In this document: one piece after another, positions 44,328 to 56,169 of the stretch
Numbering within the stretch: the stretch's first letter is position 1
Layout: each line of letters begins with the position of its first letter
Assembly (NCBI GenBank): GCA_029204225.1
Contig: CM055097.1
Span: 5,639,653 to 5,703,652 of the forward strand
Direction of reading: 5' to 3'
DNA: 64,000 bases
From: Diphasiastrum complanatum
Taxonomy: Eukaryota; Streptophyta; Lycopodiopsida; Lycopodiales; Lycopodiaceae
Made by a program: the position numbers and the translations under genes
Notes under the pieces: generated by a model
What the model was told of the DNA's origin: nothing
What the model saw: only the letters and a program-made list of their open reading frames with translations
Databases searched by the model: none

Positions 44328-44982
44328 TGTGAAAAATACAGATCCTAAGTGGATCTAAACTCCAAGATCATTGGCTTGAATGCTTGCACTCCAAACTACA
44401 TAAGCTAGGAATTGGCAACACATTCTATGCTACCTAGAATGCAAAGAACTTGATCAAAAAGCATTTATCACAAATGGAAACTTCCATAAACATCAAGTGC
44501 GGCCCAAAATAGCATTATACAGTCCATAATACATCAGCCTATCACTTTTGGAAAGCACCTAAGATCATACACAATAGCTTGAAGACAATACACACAACAA
44601 TGCTCTCAATGGAGGAAGAAACAATGACAATGATCTATTGATCTCAATGAAGCATACAAAAGGTTTCTCCAACCTGTTCTCCACGACTTCCCTACTATTT
44701 ATGGATGAGGAAGATGACTCTCTCTCCTCTCTCTAGAAGGTACTTGACCCTAGATATTCCCTATATAGGAAAAATAGCTAAAAATGGCTTATATGACCAA
44801 AATACATCAAAATGGTCTCATTTTGAAGGGTATGAAGTTTGACACTTCATCATACTGAAAAAATACAGTAAATAAAAACATTGTGGCCTGGTTCACACGT
44901 GTGAAACTCCAGAACCAAAACTATTTACAATTTTAGCCAATTTAGGCCTCAAACTAGCTAGGAAATGTTGACAATTTTCACA
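44328..44982 (-). repeat. 5' LTR of young copia
   Basis: 655 bp, matching the 3' LTR except for the one difference noted at 44512. It carries the promoter of the element. Confidence 0.97.
44755..44905 (-). promoter_or_regulatory. LTR promoter: palindromic G-box and TATA element
   Basis: Within the 5' LTR, minus orientation: a perfect 14-bp palindrome ttcacacgtgtgaa (44892-44905) containing the G-box CACGTG lies in U3, and about 125 bp downstream is TTTTTCCTATATAGGG (about 44772-44757), a TATA-like element. G-boxes bind plant bZIP and bHLH factors, so light or stress response is possible but not shown here. Confidence 0.6.
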
Positions 44983-45193
44983 TGGGGCACCTCAACTTCA
45001 AGTCATTGGAGGTAATGGCTAAGAATCAAGTTGTGATTGGTCTTCTAAAATTCTTGAGTAGCATCAATCATGTTTGTGAGTCTTGTGCTTTGTCAAAGTC
45101 ACATAGACTACCTTATGCTAGATCTACATCTAGATTTACAAAGCCTTTTCAAATTGTACATTTGAATGTTCATGGAATTACTACAATTAGCAA
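44983..45193 (+). pseudogene. Old copia fragment, right half (pre-integrase)
   Basis: Continues the fragment broken at 38551: GHLNFKSLEVMAKNQVVIGL, then VCESCALSKSHRLPYARSTS and KPFQIVHLNVHG. It holds the second His and the Cys pair of the integrase zinc site; the first catalytic Asp position reads Asn (HLNVHG against HLDIHG in the relative at 51620). Homology to copia ends at about 45193. Confidence 0.88.
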
Positions 45194-45722
45194 AGTTGAA
45201 GTTTGGATTTCCAATCGGGTGAGTTGTCATGTAGTACGGGCTTCGATCCAATGGGGAGGGGGTTAAGCTATGGATTTAAACGGGACCTAAGCCTACCAAG
45301 GGTGTCAATCTTGGCATTAGATCTAGATGTGGAATGGCTTAGATGAGGGGTGAAGTTCTTGACTATTTCCTTGGTTCTTTTGGGTTTTGGTTTTCATATG
45401 ATCCTCTTCTTGGATCTTGGCTTTCTTGGACAATCTAGACTTCTTGAGCTCTAGATCTTCTCTTATCTTCTCAAGGGAGGGGAGCAATGAAAATAACCCT
45501 ACCTAATAGATCTTATTGATCACTCCAATTGGTTTTTATAATACCTATTTTGCAAATGTGTGATTTTGTGGAATGATGGATGAAAGCATGAGCTAATGAT
45601 CATTCTAGTATGTGATAGCATGATTATGAAACAACAATCAAGCATTCATACATAAACAATCAAGCATATAATGGCAAAATAGGAGGGCTTCACAAAGTAA
45701 GAAAAATGGAGTAAGAGGCTTT

Positions 45723-45804
<82 letters not shown>

Positions 45805-46227
45805 CTATTCTTACAAATGCAAAAGTCATTACAAAATGGTGTCACGTGCCCTTATATAGACAAACCTAGGGTTAGGGTTTTTGGTCCACCCAAAACCAAT
45901 TGGCATTTTAAACTACTTTGGGTCCTTTCTTATTTTAGGTCCATTGGAGCATAGATCTAATTCTATTTCTTGTGCCATTGGCTTACGAGTACAATGCACC
46001 TTCTAAGGGTGTCTGTCGTTATATTATAAATATTTCTAAGTCTTTATGCCGACTCGGCCATGCTTTTATTCTTGTCGTCGTAAGATATGGTTGAGAGGAG
46101 TTGGGCTTTGTTTTTGTTCGTTGGTCGCAGTTTGCGACTTGTCGACCTTCTGATATTGGCATTCTCGGTAAATCTGGATTCTAAAACTCCTTCTCGGTTA
46201 CTTGTCGACACCCCTTAATGTAGTTTG
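45194..46227. other. No recognisable gene; contains (CT)n at 45727-45799
   Basis: Unassigned sequence with a 73-bp perfect CT tract and the plant-telomere-like string cctagggttagggttt near 45866. No coding motif seen. Confidence 0.6.
45727..45799. repeat. (CT)n microsatellite, 73 bp
   Basis: Uninterrupted CT repeat. Confidence 0.99.
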
Positions 46228-46501
46228 ACTTAGAATTTGCTTTGCATAGGAACACAGATCATGCTACACAGTAACACAAACAGAAAACACTCTCCACAGC
46301 AAGCTCACATAGCAACTGTATTTTTCTAAATGAAATTACACTGTACGTATAGTTGTTCACTCAGGCAACCCATGCATGACCCAGGTTGTCGTTGGCGGGA
46401 CGCATGTCTCGTTGACTTGCCTCGTGGCGAGGCCAACTGATCCTTATCCACTGATAGGACCCACAGTACAATAACACAATGATTCTACTTTAATTATAAC
46501 T
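46228..46501 (-). repeat. 3' LTR of second copia
   Basis: Aligns over its length with 54227-54497. The purine run AAGGGAGAGAG on the minus strand (about 46502-46512) is the polypurine tract. Confidence 0.88.
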
Positions 46502-46554
46502 CTCTCCCTTAAAGTAGAGTCACTTTTTATACAGTCATATACATAGCTTTAAAG

Positions 46555-49500
46555 TCAACAAACTTTAAGCACAGAAAGCTTTGATCTAAACTTATCAAAC
46601 TTTTCTCCAGTAAGTGGCTTAGTGAAAATATCAGCTAGTTGTTCTTCTATGCTATAATGAACAACATGAATTTCACGACTCAGCAGCCTCTCATATATGA
46701 AGTGATACTGAATCTCAATGTGTTTAGTTCTCGCATGGAACACTGGATTCTTTGCTAGCTGAATGCCACTCTGACTGTCGCTATGTAAAGTCATGGGATC
46801 TTTCTGCTTCATGCCAATTTCTTCCAAGATTTGTCTCAACCATATAGCTTCCTGTGCTGCACTACACATTGTCTTATACTCTACTTCTGTGGTGGAAAGA
46901 GCAATTGTACTTTGCTTCTTACTAGACCAGGAAAAGCAACTACCACAAAACTGGAATATATATCCTGTGGTGGATCTACGATCATCATAGTCACCTCCCC
47001 AATCCGCATCCACATAGCCACACAACTTAGGTAAACCATCATGCTTCCTGTAAATCAAGCCATACTCTGAAGTGCCTTTCACATAATGCAAAATGCATTT
47101 AGCTGCTTTCCAATGCATTTCCGTAGGTGTTGTCATAAACTGACTTACAATGCCAACAACATAACATATATCTGGTCTAGTCGTGGTAAGGTAAATTAAG
47201 CTCCCTACTAATTGTCTATATACCGTAGCATCAAATGACTATAACTCATCAAGCTTAGAAAGCTTTTTACCTGGTTCAATAGGAGTGTTTACTGGTTTGC
47301 AATCCTGCAACCTAAACCTGTGCAGCAACTCTTTGACATACTTCACCTGTGTTAATCCCACTTCATGTCCTTTTTGCCACACTTCTACTCCAAGGCAGTA
47401 ATGCATCAGGCTGAGATCTGTCATCTCGAATTGTTCCATGAGGTCTTTCTTGATCATGTCTATCATCTCTTGATTATTTTCCGTAATAATCAAGTCATCA
47501 ACATAAAGAGCAATCAAAGCAACCATACCATCAAAGCATAAGACATATAGATTTGGATTAGAATGTGTTCTCACCATCCCCTTTGAACAAAAATAGGCAT
47601 CAATCCTGCTATACCATCCACGTGGTGCTTGTTTAAGACCATAAAGTGCTTTCTTCAAGTGACATACTTTATTTTCTTGTCCTTTCGTTACAAAGCCTTC
47701 AGGTTGATCCATGGACACTTCTTCTTCTAACTCACCTTTTAGAAAAGTAGATTTCACATCCATCTGATGCAAAGACCAACCAAAATGTGAAGCTAAAGCA
47801 ATAAGTAGACGTAGAGTATTTCACTTACAAACCGGCGCAAAGGTCTCTTCATAGTCGATGCCTTTATTTTGTGCGTACCCTTTGATCACTAATCTTGCTT
47901 TGTGTTTTGCTATACTTCCATCTGCATGGTACTTAGTCCTGTATACCCATTTGCAACCAATGGGTTTCTTGCCAACTAGTGGTTCTACTAAGTCCCATGT
48001 GCTATGCTTAGCAATTGACTCCATCTCCTCTCCCATGGCCTTGACCCAAATGTCATCATCCTTCGCTTCACCATAAGTCGAAGGTTCTTTGCTTTGAATA
48101 ATTCTAGATAAGAGAGCATAATTTGCTTCATACCTTTCAGGTAGTATCTTCTCTCTTGTTGATCTTCGTAGCACTCCCTGGTTAGATGATCCTGGAAAGT
48201 CATCTATGTCGTGGCTCTCCAACAATCTCTCAAACCACTTAGGGAGCTTTCTGTCAGGTGACCGGCTTCCTGGTGAAAATGTATCCCACGGTACATCCTT
48301 CTCCTTGCATTTGTCACCTGCAACTTCAATCCTTCTTGCACCAAAAGGTTTGTCCCTACCTCTCCAACCTGTTTCTTGAGGTTGAGTAGTAGTATCTTGA
48401 GATGTATCCTCATGTTCATCACTCGGAAGGTCAATGAATGGATCATCATCAGGTGGTATCCTCACTATACCATCTTTCCCACTGGATGTGTCTATCTTCT
48501 CAGCATCCTCGTCTTCATACATCTTGGATTCATCAAAGATAACATCACGGCTTATATGGATTTTGTTTTCGACTGGATCAAAATATCTATAGCCCTTCAC
48601 ACGATCATCATATCCTAGGAATATGCACTTGATAGCTTTTACATCAAGTTTACATCTTTCTTCCTTAGGAATGTGTACAAAGGCCTTACATCCAAAGATT
48701 TGCAAGTGGTTCACCTTTGGCTTCTTCTTCGTGAATGCTTCTTTAGGTGTTATCTTTGGTATGACAATGGTAGGACTTCTATTTTGAAGATAGCCTGTCG
48801 TGCTACATGCTTCTGACCAAAAATCTTTTGGTAGTTTCATCTCAGCTAGCATAGATCTGGCACTTTCCACAATCGTACGATTTTTGTACTCAGCTACACC
48901 ATTGAGAGCAGGAGTATGAGCTTGCGTAAAGTGTCTTTTAATCCCACATTGATCACAAAGATCATTGAAGTCATTAGACTTGTACTCACCTCCACTATCT
49001 GATCTTAGGACTTTGATCTTCCTACCTGTCTGATTTTCGACCAATGCTTTGAAGCTCTTGAAGTTATCAAATGCATCTGATTTCTTCTTCAAGAAGTAGA
49101 TCCACGTCTTACGTGACATATCATCAATAAAGGTCATGAAATAGAAGGCTTTACCTAAGGACATAGTCCTCATAGGCCCGCATAAATATGTGCGGATTAA
49201 ATCCAGGATGTTTTTTGCTCTTGCAACACCCCCTTTATTGAACTTCTCTCGATGCTGCTTCCCATATACACAAGATTTGCACATCGATTTCAAGTGATCT
49301 TCTATGGTAGGCAATCATGTTACCATCTCCAATTTTCTCATCAAACTGAGGCTTCCCAAGTTCAAGTGACCAAGCCTCTTATGCCACAACTCAATTTGCG
49401 ATAGAATGGACGATACAAGTCCATGTTGCCCCTTAATTGTAGCATTCAACCTGTACAATTTTGTATTGGGCTCTCTTACTCCATCCGCAATAACTTTGAA

Positions 49501-49983
49501 CTTTTGGTTCGCATCCTTCACAAAGCAACGATCATGGGCGGATTCTACTTTCAACTTTTGATCAGTAATGACTCCAACAGAAAGTAGATTTTTCCTCAAA
49601 CCTGGTACATAGAGTACCTCCCTGATTATCCTGCTTTTGCCATCAGGTAGTTGGATTGAAACAGTGCTTATTCCCTTGATCATGCACAACTCACCATTTG
49701 CTTGTGAAACATATGTTCCATTATCCAACACCTTCAAACTACTGAACCAATTCTTGTTACCTGTCATGTGTCTTGTGGCTCCTGAGTCAATATACCATGC
49801 CTGATCATCTTGATTAGATGACAATGCATATATGAAGATGCTAGAGTCTTCAATCTCACCCTCATCGACAAGGTTACCTGCTTGTTTTGGTTTCCCCTTG
49901 TCTTGTTCCGCCAGGAATTTGCGACATTCACTCTCCAATGGCCCTTTTTACCACAATGGAAGCACTTGTCTTTCTTCTTTTAT
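46555..49983 (-). pseudogene. Copia protease-integrase-RT-RNase H, three nonsense codons
   Basis: From 49938 to 46555 one frame is kept throughout, interrupted only by TGA at 49317-49315, TGA at 47823-47821 and TAG at 47241-47239. Zinc knuckle CFHCGKKGHW near 49965 is followed by a frameshift. Protease: YIDSGATRHMTGNKNWF. Integrase: LWHKRLGHLN, CKSCVYGKQH, TFIDDMSRKTWIYFLKKKS, VLRSDSGGEYKS and NGVAEYKNRTIVES. RT: IGCKWVYRTKYHADGS, HQMDVKSTFLKGELEEEV, YGLKQAPRGWYSR and YVDDLIIT. RNase H: YVDADWGGDYDDRRS, STTEVEYKTM and HSDSQSGIQLA; ADIFTKPLTGEKF ends it. The first catalytic acid of integrase is changed (LIRTYLCGPM where an Asp is expected). Confidence 0.9.
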
Positions 49984-49984
49984 T

Positions 49985-52236
49985 TGCTTGGATAAGTGCT
50001 AGAAGAAAATTTGTGAGATAGTTTCAAATCTTGGTGATTTTTTTTGAAAGCATTTGTTATTGTTCAAAGGAGTGCTTTGTGGATTGAAACAAGTTGAAAA
50101 AGAAGATCAGGTCATTGCTACATGGGAACCTCAATTGGGGTCATGTTGGAAGCCAATGATAGGCTTACCTCAAGCAACTATTCATTGTTGAAAGTGACGA
50201 TGGAGTCACTTCTTGAGATGAATGACATTTTGGATATTGTTGTAGGTTTGGAGGAGAGACCAACAACACAACAAGATCAAATGAGGTATGACAAGACGGC
50301 CAAGAAGGCTCTACACATGATAAAGATGAATGTTACCAATGAACTTCTCAAGGAAGTTGGTAAGTGCACATCATCTTCGGAAGCTTGGAATTCATTGAAG
50401 AAGCTTTATGAATCCAAGTCTACTTCTAGAGTGTTGATTCTAAGAAGGCAAATCTTTTCTTGTTTGCAAAAGAATGAAGAAAGTCCAAGTACTTTCATTT
50501 TGAGAATGAAAGCAATGAATGATGAGTTAGCTTGCATAGATGGAAGCATTAAGGAATGAGAGCTTATTCAAGTGATTCTTAATGGCTTGTTGGATGCTCA
50601 TGAAAACATTGTTCAAAGTATTGCTATTCAAAAGACTTTGTCAAGTTTGATGGATCTTGAAGAGATCTTGATCAATGAGGAATATAGGCTTCAAGCAAGA
50701 GGTGGATCTACATCGACACTTCAAGAGGATGCTATATTCACAAAGGGCAAATTCAAGGACAAAACCAAAAGCAAGTGGTCTAAAAGGCAAGATCAAATGG
50801 ATGCTTCTTCAAGTGGCAAAAAGAAGGATAGATCAGAGCTCAAGTTCTTCTATTGTGGCATCAAAGGACACTTTGCAAGTGAGTGCTACAAGAAGAAGAG
50901 AGATCAAGGAGACAAGCAAGGTAATCTTACTCTTGATGAGGATGGTTTGGATGTTCAAGATGCAAATGATGATGCTTTTGTGATGTCTTCATGTATGCTT
51001 GCTAATGATGGAGATCTAGATCCTTGGTGGATTGCTAGTGGAGCAAGTTCACACATGACCTTTCACAAAGAGTACTTCACTTCTTTGTTGGCATATGGAG
51101 ATGATAAGAGTGTGATCTACACGGCCAATGATGGTGAGTGTGCAATCAAAGGGATTGGCACAATTCCTATTTCTCTCTCTACAAATAGGAATGTTCATTG
51201 GGAGGATGTCATATTTATTCCATCTATTACCAAGAATTTGCTTAGTGTGAGTCAAATGCTAAGTAAGGGCCTCAAGGTGGAGTTTGATGGAGATGCTTGT
51301 TTGATCAAAAGGAAGGATTTCTTGATTGGAAAAGGTAAAAGACAAGGGAAGTTGCTCAAACTTGATGCTTGTGTTATTGCTAACCAAGTTGGATGTGTTG
51401 CAAGGGAGAAAATTTTTATTCAAGAGGTTTGGCACAAAAGGATGGGACACCTCAACTTCAAGTCATTGGAGGTAATGGCAAGGAAGAAGGTTGTGATTGG
51501 TCTTCCAAGTTCCTTAAATAATGACAAGCATGTTTGTGAGTCTTGTGCTTTGTCTGAGTCACATAGACTACCTTATACTAGATCTATTTCTAGACCTACA
51601 AAGCCTTTTCAACTTGTACATTTGGATATTCATGGATTTACTACAATTAGCAATAGTGGAGCTAAGATGTATGTAACATTCATTGATGATTTTAGTAGAT
51701 TTTGTTGGATCTATCTACTAAAGAGCAAGGATGAAGTGTATGATGTCTTTGTGAAGGCTTTTTTTTTATGCGGGGCGGGGATCACCCAAAGCTGAGAGCG
51801 AAAGTTCAAGAATGCAAGGGAGAACCAATTTTCCACAAAGATCAAGTGCTTGAGAGGTGACAATGGTGGTGAGTACATATCTAACAAGTTCAAGGCCTTT
51901 TGTGATGAGCATGGGATCAAGAGGGAGTATACAACATCAAGGACCCCACAACAAAATGGAGTGGCTGAACGGAAGAATAGGACTTTATGTGAAAGTGCTA
52001 TAGCTATGAGGTTCAATGCTAACCTTGACAAACCATTTTGGGATCAAGCTTTGTTGTGTGCCAATTTCTTGTGCAATAGGTGGCCGAGTGCTATTTTGGA
52101 TGGAAGGACACCTTTTGAGATGCTATTCAAGAGGAGGCCGAGTGTCAACTTTCTAAGAACCTTTGGATGCACATGCTATGTCAACATTACTCTTGATGAT
52201 AGGACCAAGGAGGATCCATCTTCAAGAAGAGGTCCC
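49985..52236 (+). pseudogene. Plus-strand copia gag-protease-integrase fragment without LTRs
   Basis: An LTR-less piece of a copia related to the one at 38552, from leader (49985-50121) through gag (ATG 50122, VMLEANDRLTSSNYSL), knuckle, protease and integrase to NITLDDRTKEDPSSRRG. One frame throughout, broken by TGA at 50557 and by a stop within a 48-bp insertion (51757-51804). Catalytic losses: the first knuckle Cys is Phe (KFFYCGIKGHFASEC) and the protease Asp is Ala (WWIASGASSHMT). Integrase keeps HLDIHG, GDNGGEY and NGVAERKNRTL. It lies inside the second copia, between its gag and zinc knuckle. Confidence 0.9.
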
Positions 52237-52931
52237 TCATCCTCTTGAGATTTGGCAAATTGCTGCTTAGACTTCTTCTTGCCCTTGCCCTTGCCTTGTT
52301 TTTGGCGTGTCGCAAGTGCCTGATCGTCAGTATTTTGACGTCTAGCTTTCACCATTTCTCGCCGTTGCTCTTCTTGCATCAAGATTCCTGTGAGCTCGTC
52401 AAAGGTTGGCAATCTTTCTCTTGATGCTATTCCGCTCACAAACATCTGATAGGATTCTACAATGCCACACAATGCATTATGCACTAGCTCCACATCACGT
52501 ATGCGCTCACCAATAGAATGCAGTTCATCTCTCATTGTCTTGATTCTAGTCATGTACGTCTGGATGTGCTCTCCTTGTTCCATGCGGGCATTATTCAACT
52601 TTGACTTCAGAAACATGATTCTTGACGGATTTGACTTTTCGAACTGCTCCTTTAGCACATCCCATGCCTGTCTGGGTGTAATAGCATCACAAATGTGGGT
52701 AATGATGTGATCCTTCACTGACAAGTTAATAAAGGTCAAAGCTTTCCTCATCTTTTTGTCAAACACTTTGACGTCTACTTCATTTGGCGACCTTCTCTCA
52801 TCACCTGTGACGACTTTCCACACGTCTTTCTCCATCAATATGTTTTTCATTTTGAGTTTCCACACTGCATAGTTGAAAATCCCGTCCAATTTGCTACTTT
52901 CACTCAAAATGGACTCTCCCATGTTTGCCAT
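52237..52931 (-). pseudogene. Gag N-terminal part of second copia
   Basis: ATG at 52931 opens about 230 codons of copia gag: MANMGESILSESSKLDG, YAVWKLKMKNILMEKDVW, AWDVLKEQFEKSNPSRIMF, YMTRIKTMRDELHSIGERI and FDELTGILMQEEQRREMV, then a Lys/Gly-rich basic end (KQGKGKGKKKSKQQFAKSQE). It is open up to the foreign insert; the matching zinc knuckle is on the far side at about 49965. Confidence 0.88.
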
Positions 52932-54213
52932 CGCAAAACTGCTTGAAACTTCTACCTTAGGCTAAGAACAGTAGGCCGAGGCCAATAGTGATGTCAGAAG
53001 TTGAGAATAATGACCTGCACTTTTCTCCTTACTAGGCCACTCGCCGCTTTTCCACCAATTTGAAAGTCAAATCGGCGTCGCCTTCCGAAATGCACTCAGT
53101 CGTCAACTCCCAACAACGTGCCTAGTGGAATGGTGAAATCGCTTTTGGCATACTCCGAACACTTTCTCCGCTGCAATCACTCTGTTTTGTTGTACCGTAC
53201 TTGTAGGTACAGTCCGAGTGCCCTTCGTTTGGAGGTTATAGCCTTTCGTTTGGGTCAAAACGGACAAAGGACCCAAAAATAGGGACTTTTCTAGTTTTTG
53301 AACTGTTTCTTCACCTTGAAGAAACTTCACTCTTCACTTGTGAAGGGGCCCAACTCAACTTTCAGTATGAAAATTATTAATGAAGTTGAAGGCCAAAATG
53401 CACTTCACTTCTTCAGGGCCTTGTTCAAAGCCCGTCCAATGGCTTATAGCAATCCAACGGCCCACATGAAGCTCATCTCTACCATTGATTATCTTGTATC
53501 TAGATCCAACGATCTAGATTTCGTTTGGACATTAAACCAAATCCCTGGAGCCACGACACACTCCAATACACTGAGTCGCCACCCTCCTTCACATCGTGCG
53601 ATCTGCCTGCGGTCTCTTATCCTCTTGCTTGCTAGCTATGGCTTCACCAAGGTTTTCTCTTGCCCTGCAAAACGCGATTCAGCACCCTCTCTGATGCGCG
53701 GCCGCCCACGGCCTTCTGTGATTTAGCTTAGCTGAGCAGGGCGCCCTTCTTCAAACTTTTACAGCTCCAAAAAGAGTTCAGAATAGAGAGAAATCTCTGA
53801 TTTTGTGCTTCCAAATCCCAGACCAGGGTTTTTTTACACAAATTGGTCCTTGGCTTCCAATTCACAGTGTTCTGACAGGCCTATCCTCTTCCTTTGAGGT
53901 CGTCCTACTGCTGGAAAGCTGATGCTTCAATCCGTTCATCAAACGGTATCCGATTGAATGCACATTGACTGCAAACACCAAATAGCCTGTTTCGAAATTT
54001 CAAAATTCCGTTTTCTGAGGTTCTGATTCAGCCGACAACCCTTGTCTCTGAATCCTCACACAGTCTCAAGCTCACCAAGCTTCTGTGTGCTAAACTCTCT
54101 GCACCAGTGTTTCTCTTTCCGTCTTCAACCCGTCGTAAACCCCGAACTCTCAGAAGACAGTTCTCCCGAAGCTCTTTTCAACGGCGACAGTGTACTGTGT
54201 ACACTCCCTGTAC
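52932..54213 (-). other. Long leader of second copia
   Basis: About 1.28 kb between PBS and gag ATG with no supported coding region. Unusually long, like the 1.16-kb leader of the copia at 38552. Confidence 0.7.
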
Positions 54214-54226
54214 GGCTCTGATACCA
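54214..54226 (-). other. tRNA-iMet primer-binding site
   Basis: TGGTATCAGAGCC on the minus strand directly next to the LTR at 54227. Confidence 0.92.
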
Positions 54227-54497
54227 ACTTAGAATTTGCTTTGCACAGAAACACAGATCATGGTACACAATAACACAAACAGAAAATACTCTCCACAGCA
54301 AGCTCACATAGCAACTGTATTTCTCTAAATGAAATTACACTGTACATATAGTTGTTCACTCAGACAACCCATGCATGACCCAGGTTGCCGTTGGGACGCG
54401 TGTCCCATCGACTTGCCTCGTGGCAAGGCCAACTGATCCTTATCCACTGATAGGACCCACAGTACAGTAACACAATGATTCTACTTTAATTCTAACT
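54227..54497 (-). repeat. 5' LTR of second copia
   Basis: Starts AGTTAGAATTAAAGTAG on the minus strand and ends CAAATTCTAAGT, an inverted-repeat pair without the usual TG..CA. Confidence 0.88.
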
Positions 54498-55817
54498 GTT
54501 TAGCGGCACGATTCCTTTCTTTGATATCCATTAGGCTCTTTTGGCTTATGGAATGGGTTAGAAGAATCTTCACCAGTATATTCTAACAGTAGAAGGCAAT
54601 TGTCTTCATATTCGACATTGATAAGCTTTTCCTTCTTACTTCTTCCTTACTTCTTGTTGTCAACTTTTGTAGAGATTGGTAAGGAACATTGCTCAAAAGC
54701 ATTACTAAGTTGTCGTAAGAGGGAGGAACCGGGATCGTATACCACTTGTTGGGGGTGGTACAGACGTTAAGAAAATTATTTATCAGCTCTGATATCACTC
54801 TTGCTAAATATGAAATCCAGACAAGAAAAACACAATGTTAAATTATAACAGGATCATTACAAATTGTAGATTCAGACTACTACTTAGATCGACCAGAGGA
54901 ATATATTTGTAGGTGTCTGAGACAACCATGAAGGCAACAATATAGTCAGGTGTCTATTGTAAAAAAATATGAATCACTAAGATCTAATATGTCCCTTTGA
55001 TCTTTGGTTATGAATGACAACACATCTAGCACCATTGACAATGTAGAAATCTAACATCTACTACACATAGAAGATGCAAACTCAATAAGATTTTGATCAA
55101 ACATCAAATATATGATAAAATGAAGTTGTTGTCCGTACAATGACAGTATTCAAACCTCCTCAAGTCAGCAAGCTACAGGATCGCAGGAGTTCCAAAAACT
55201 CAGTTGCATCCACAATTAATCTTGGATGCATTCACAATCTAAATCTATCATAGCTTAGAGAGTCACAAATTTACATTTTCCAATCAATGTTTTTCAGTTT
55301 TCTTGTTCACAATTTATATGCTTCAGAAGAGGATTAGTCTAAGGACCTTAAATCCTCTCATGCAAACCGTAATTTCAAATTTCTAGCAGCAGTCAACTTA
55401 TTCATCCAGGATAAATTGATTCCGCGTCAATCTATCAACAAATAGCCTGCTACTTAATCTGAATCAAAACTGTTCAAAACATTATGGACTCATGCAAATC
55501 ACCATCTAAAAAAACATATTTGAACAAGAAAGTGGATCTACACATGCAGATCATTCTAATTCAGACAGAAAATTTTTAAGGCTTCAAAAAATAAAAATGA
55601 ATTCCACACTAATTCACAGCATCTCTAACAAAATCAAACAAGGAGAAGAGCACTCTACCACCAAGTTTGAAAAGCGTGCTCAACAAGAATTAGTAAATCC
55701 AAACCCAATTTCCCTTGAAAAAATAGCACTCCATCCGGGATGTAAATCCAAGTGCGTTCAAATTCTGATTTGATGTAGAACTTCTCTCCATCCGATCCAA
55801 AAACTGCATGTTATCCG
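54498..55817 (-). pseudogene. Internal remnant of another LTR element
   Basis: Lies between the second copia and a PBS at 55818. A 71-codon frame at 54798-54583 (VMLLSNVPYQSLQKLTTRSK, then SMSNMKTIAFYC) is weakly like the end of a copia gag. The rest is AT-rich without clear coding. Confidence 0.4.
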
Positions 55818-56169
55818 GGCTCTGATACCAATGTAAAGACCACTAGGGATAAACCCCTAAGATGAGGATAGGAAAACACAAGGGAGACTGTGGAGCAAAA
55901 CCACCCAACCAACCCTAGATCCCTCCTGGAGAATCCTCTTGATCTTGCCCCCAAGCCATGCCAATGTGACAACAAGAGGAGAAGAGCTCAACAGGTAACC
56001 TAGACCAAGTCGTTGACGAAATAGTCTCTACCTCAATATATAGAGAGTAGGATCCAGTGCATGAGCACATGCAATCCTCATGTAGGTCAACAATAAATAG
56101 GTTACAGCTCTACATGCATACCTCCTACCTATATCAGTCACATGTACATGCACTGCTCCATATGTCTCA
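55818..56169 (-). repeat. PBS and probable 5' LTR, minus strand
   Basis: TGGTATCAGAGCC (55818-55830) is followed one base outside by a block ending GGTCTTTACA (55832). On the minus strand this block would begin TGAGACATATGG at 56169, about 338 bp in all. A TATA-like ctctatatattgagg lies at about 56045-56031. No second copy is seen. Confidence 0.6.

Larger units (their letters stand above)
38552..44982 (-). mobile_element. Intact young Ty1/copia element, 6431 bp
   Basis: Complete element on the minus strand. LTRs of 655 bp each (38552-39206 and 44328-44982) differ, by my reading, at one position (A at 38736, G at 44512). Perfect 5-bp duplication tgggg at 38547-38551 and 44983-44987. PBS, leader, one uninterrupted polyprotein and polypurine tract are all present. 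It inserted into an older relative read in the opposite direction, whose frame continues on both sides. Near-identical LTRs mean very recent insertion, and the element may still be able to move. Confidence 0.97.
46228..54497 (-). mobile_element. Second Ty1/copia element, minus strand, split by a copia fragment
   Basis: LTRs of about 274 bp (46228-46501) and 271 bp (54227-54497), PBS, a 1.28-kb leader, gag, a foreign plus-strand insert (about 49985-52230), then protease, integrase, RT and RNase H. The 5-bp flanks are gtttg on the left and gttta on the right, a likely target duplication with one change. Coding damage is three nonsense codons plus a frameshift at the zinc knuckle. A lineage different from the element at 38552, with more than 5% LTR divergence by eye. 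Confidence 0.88.

Noticed and set aside
45860-45885. Interstitial telomere repeat (cctagggttagggttt)
   Set aside because: Only about two units; too short to be more than chance.
46555-49938. Programmed stop readthrough in the second copia
   Set aside because: Three separate stops plus a knuckle frameshift and changed LTR ends point to decay rather than recoding.
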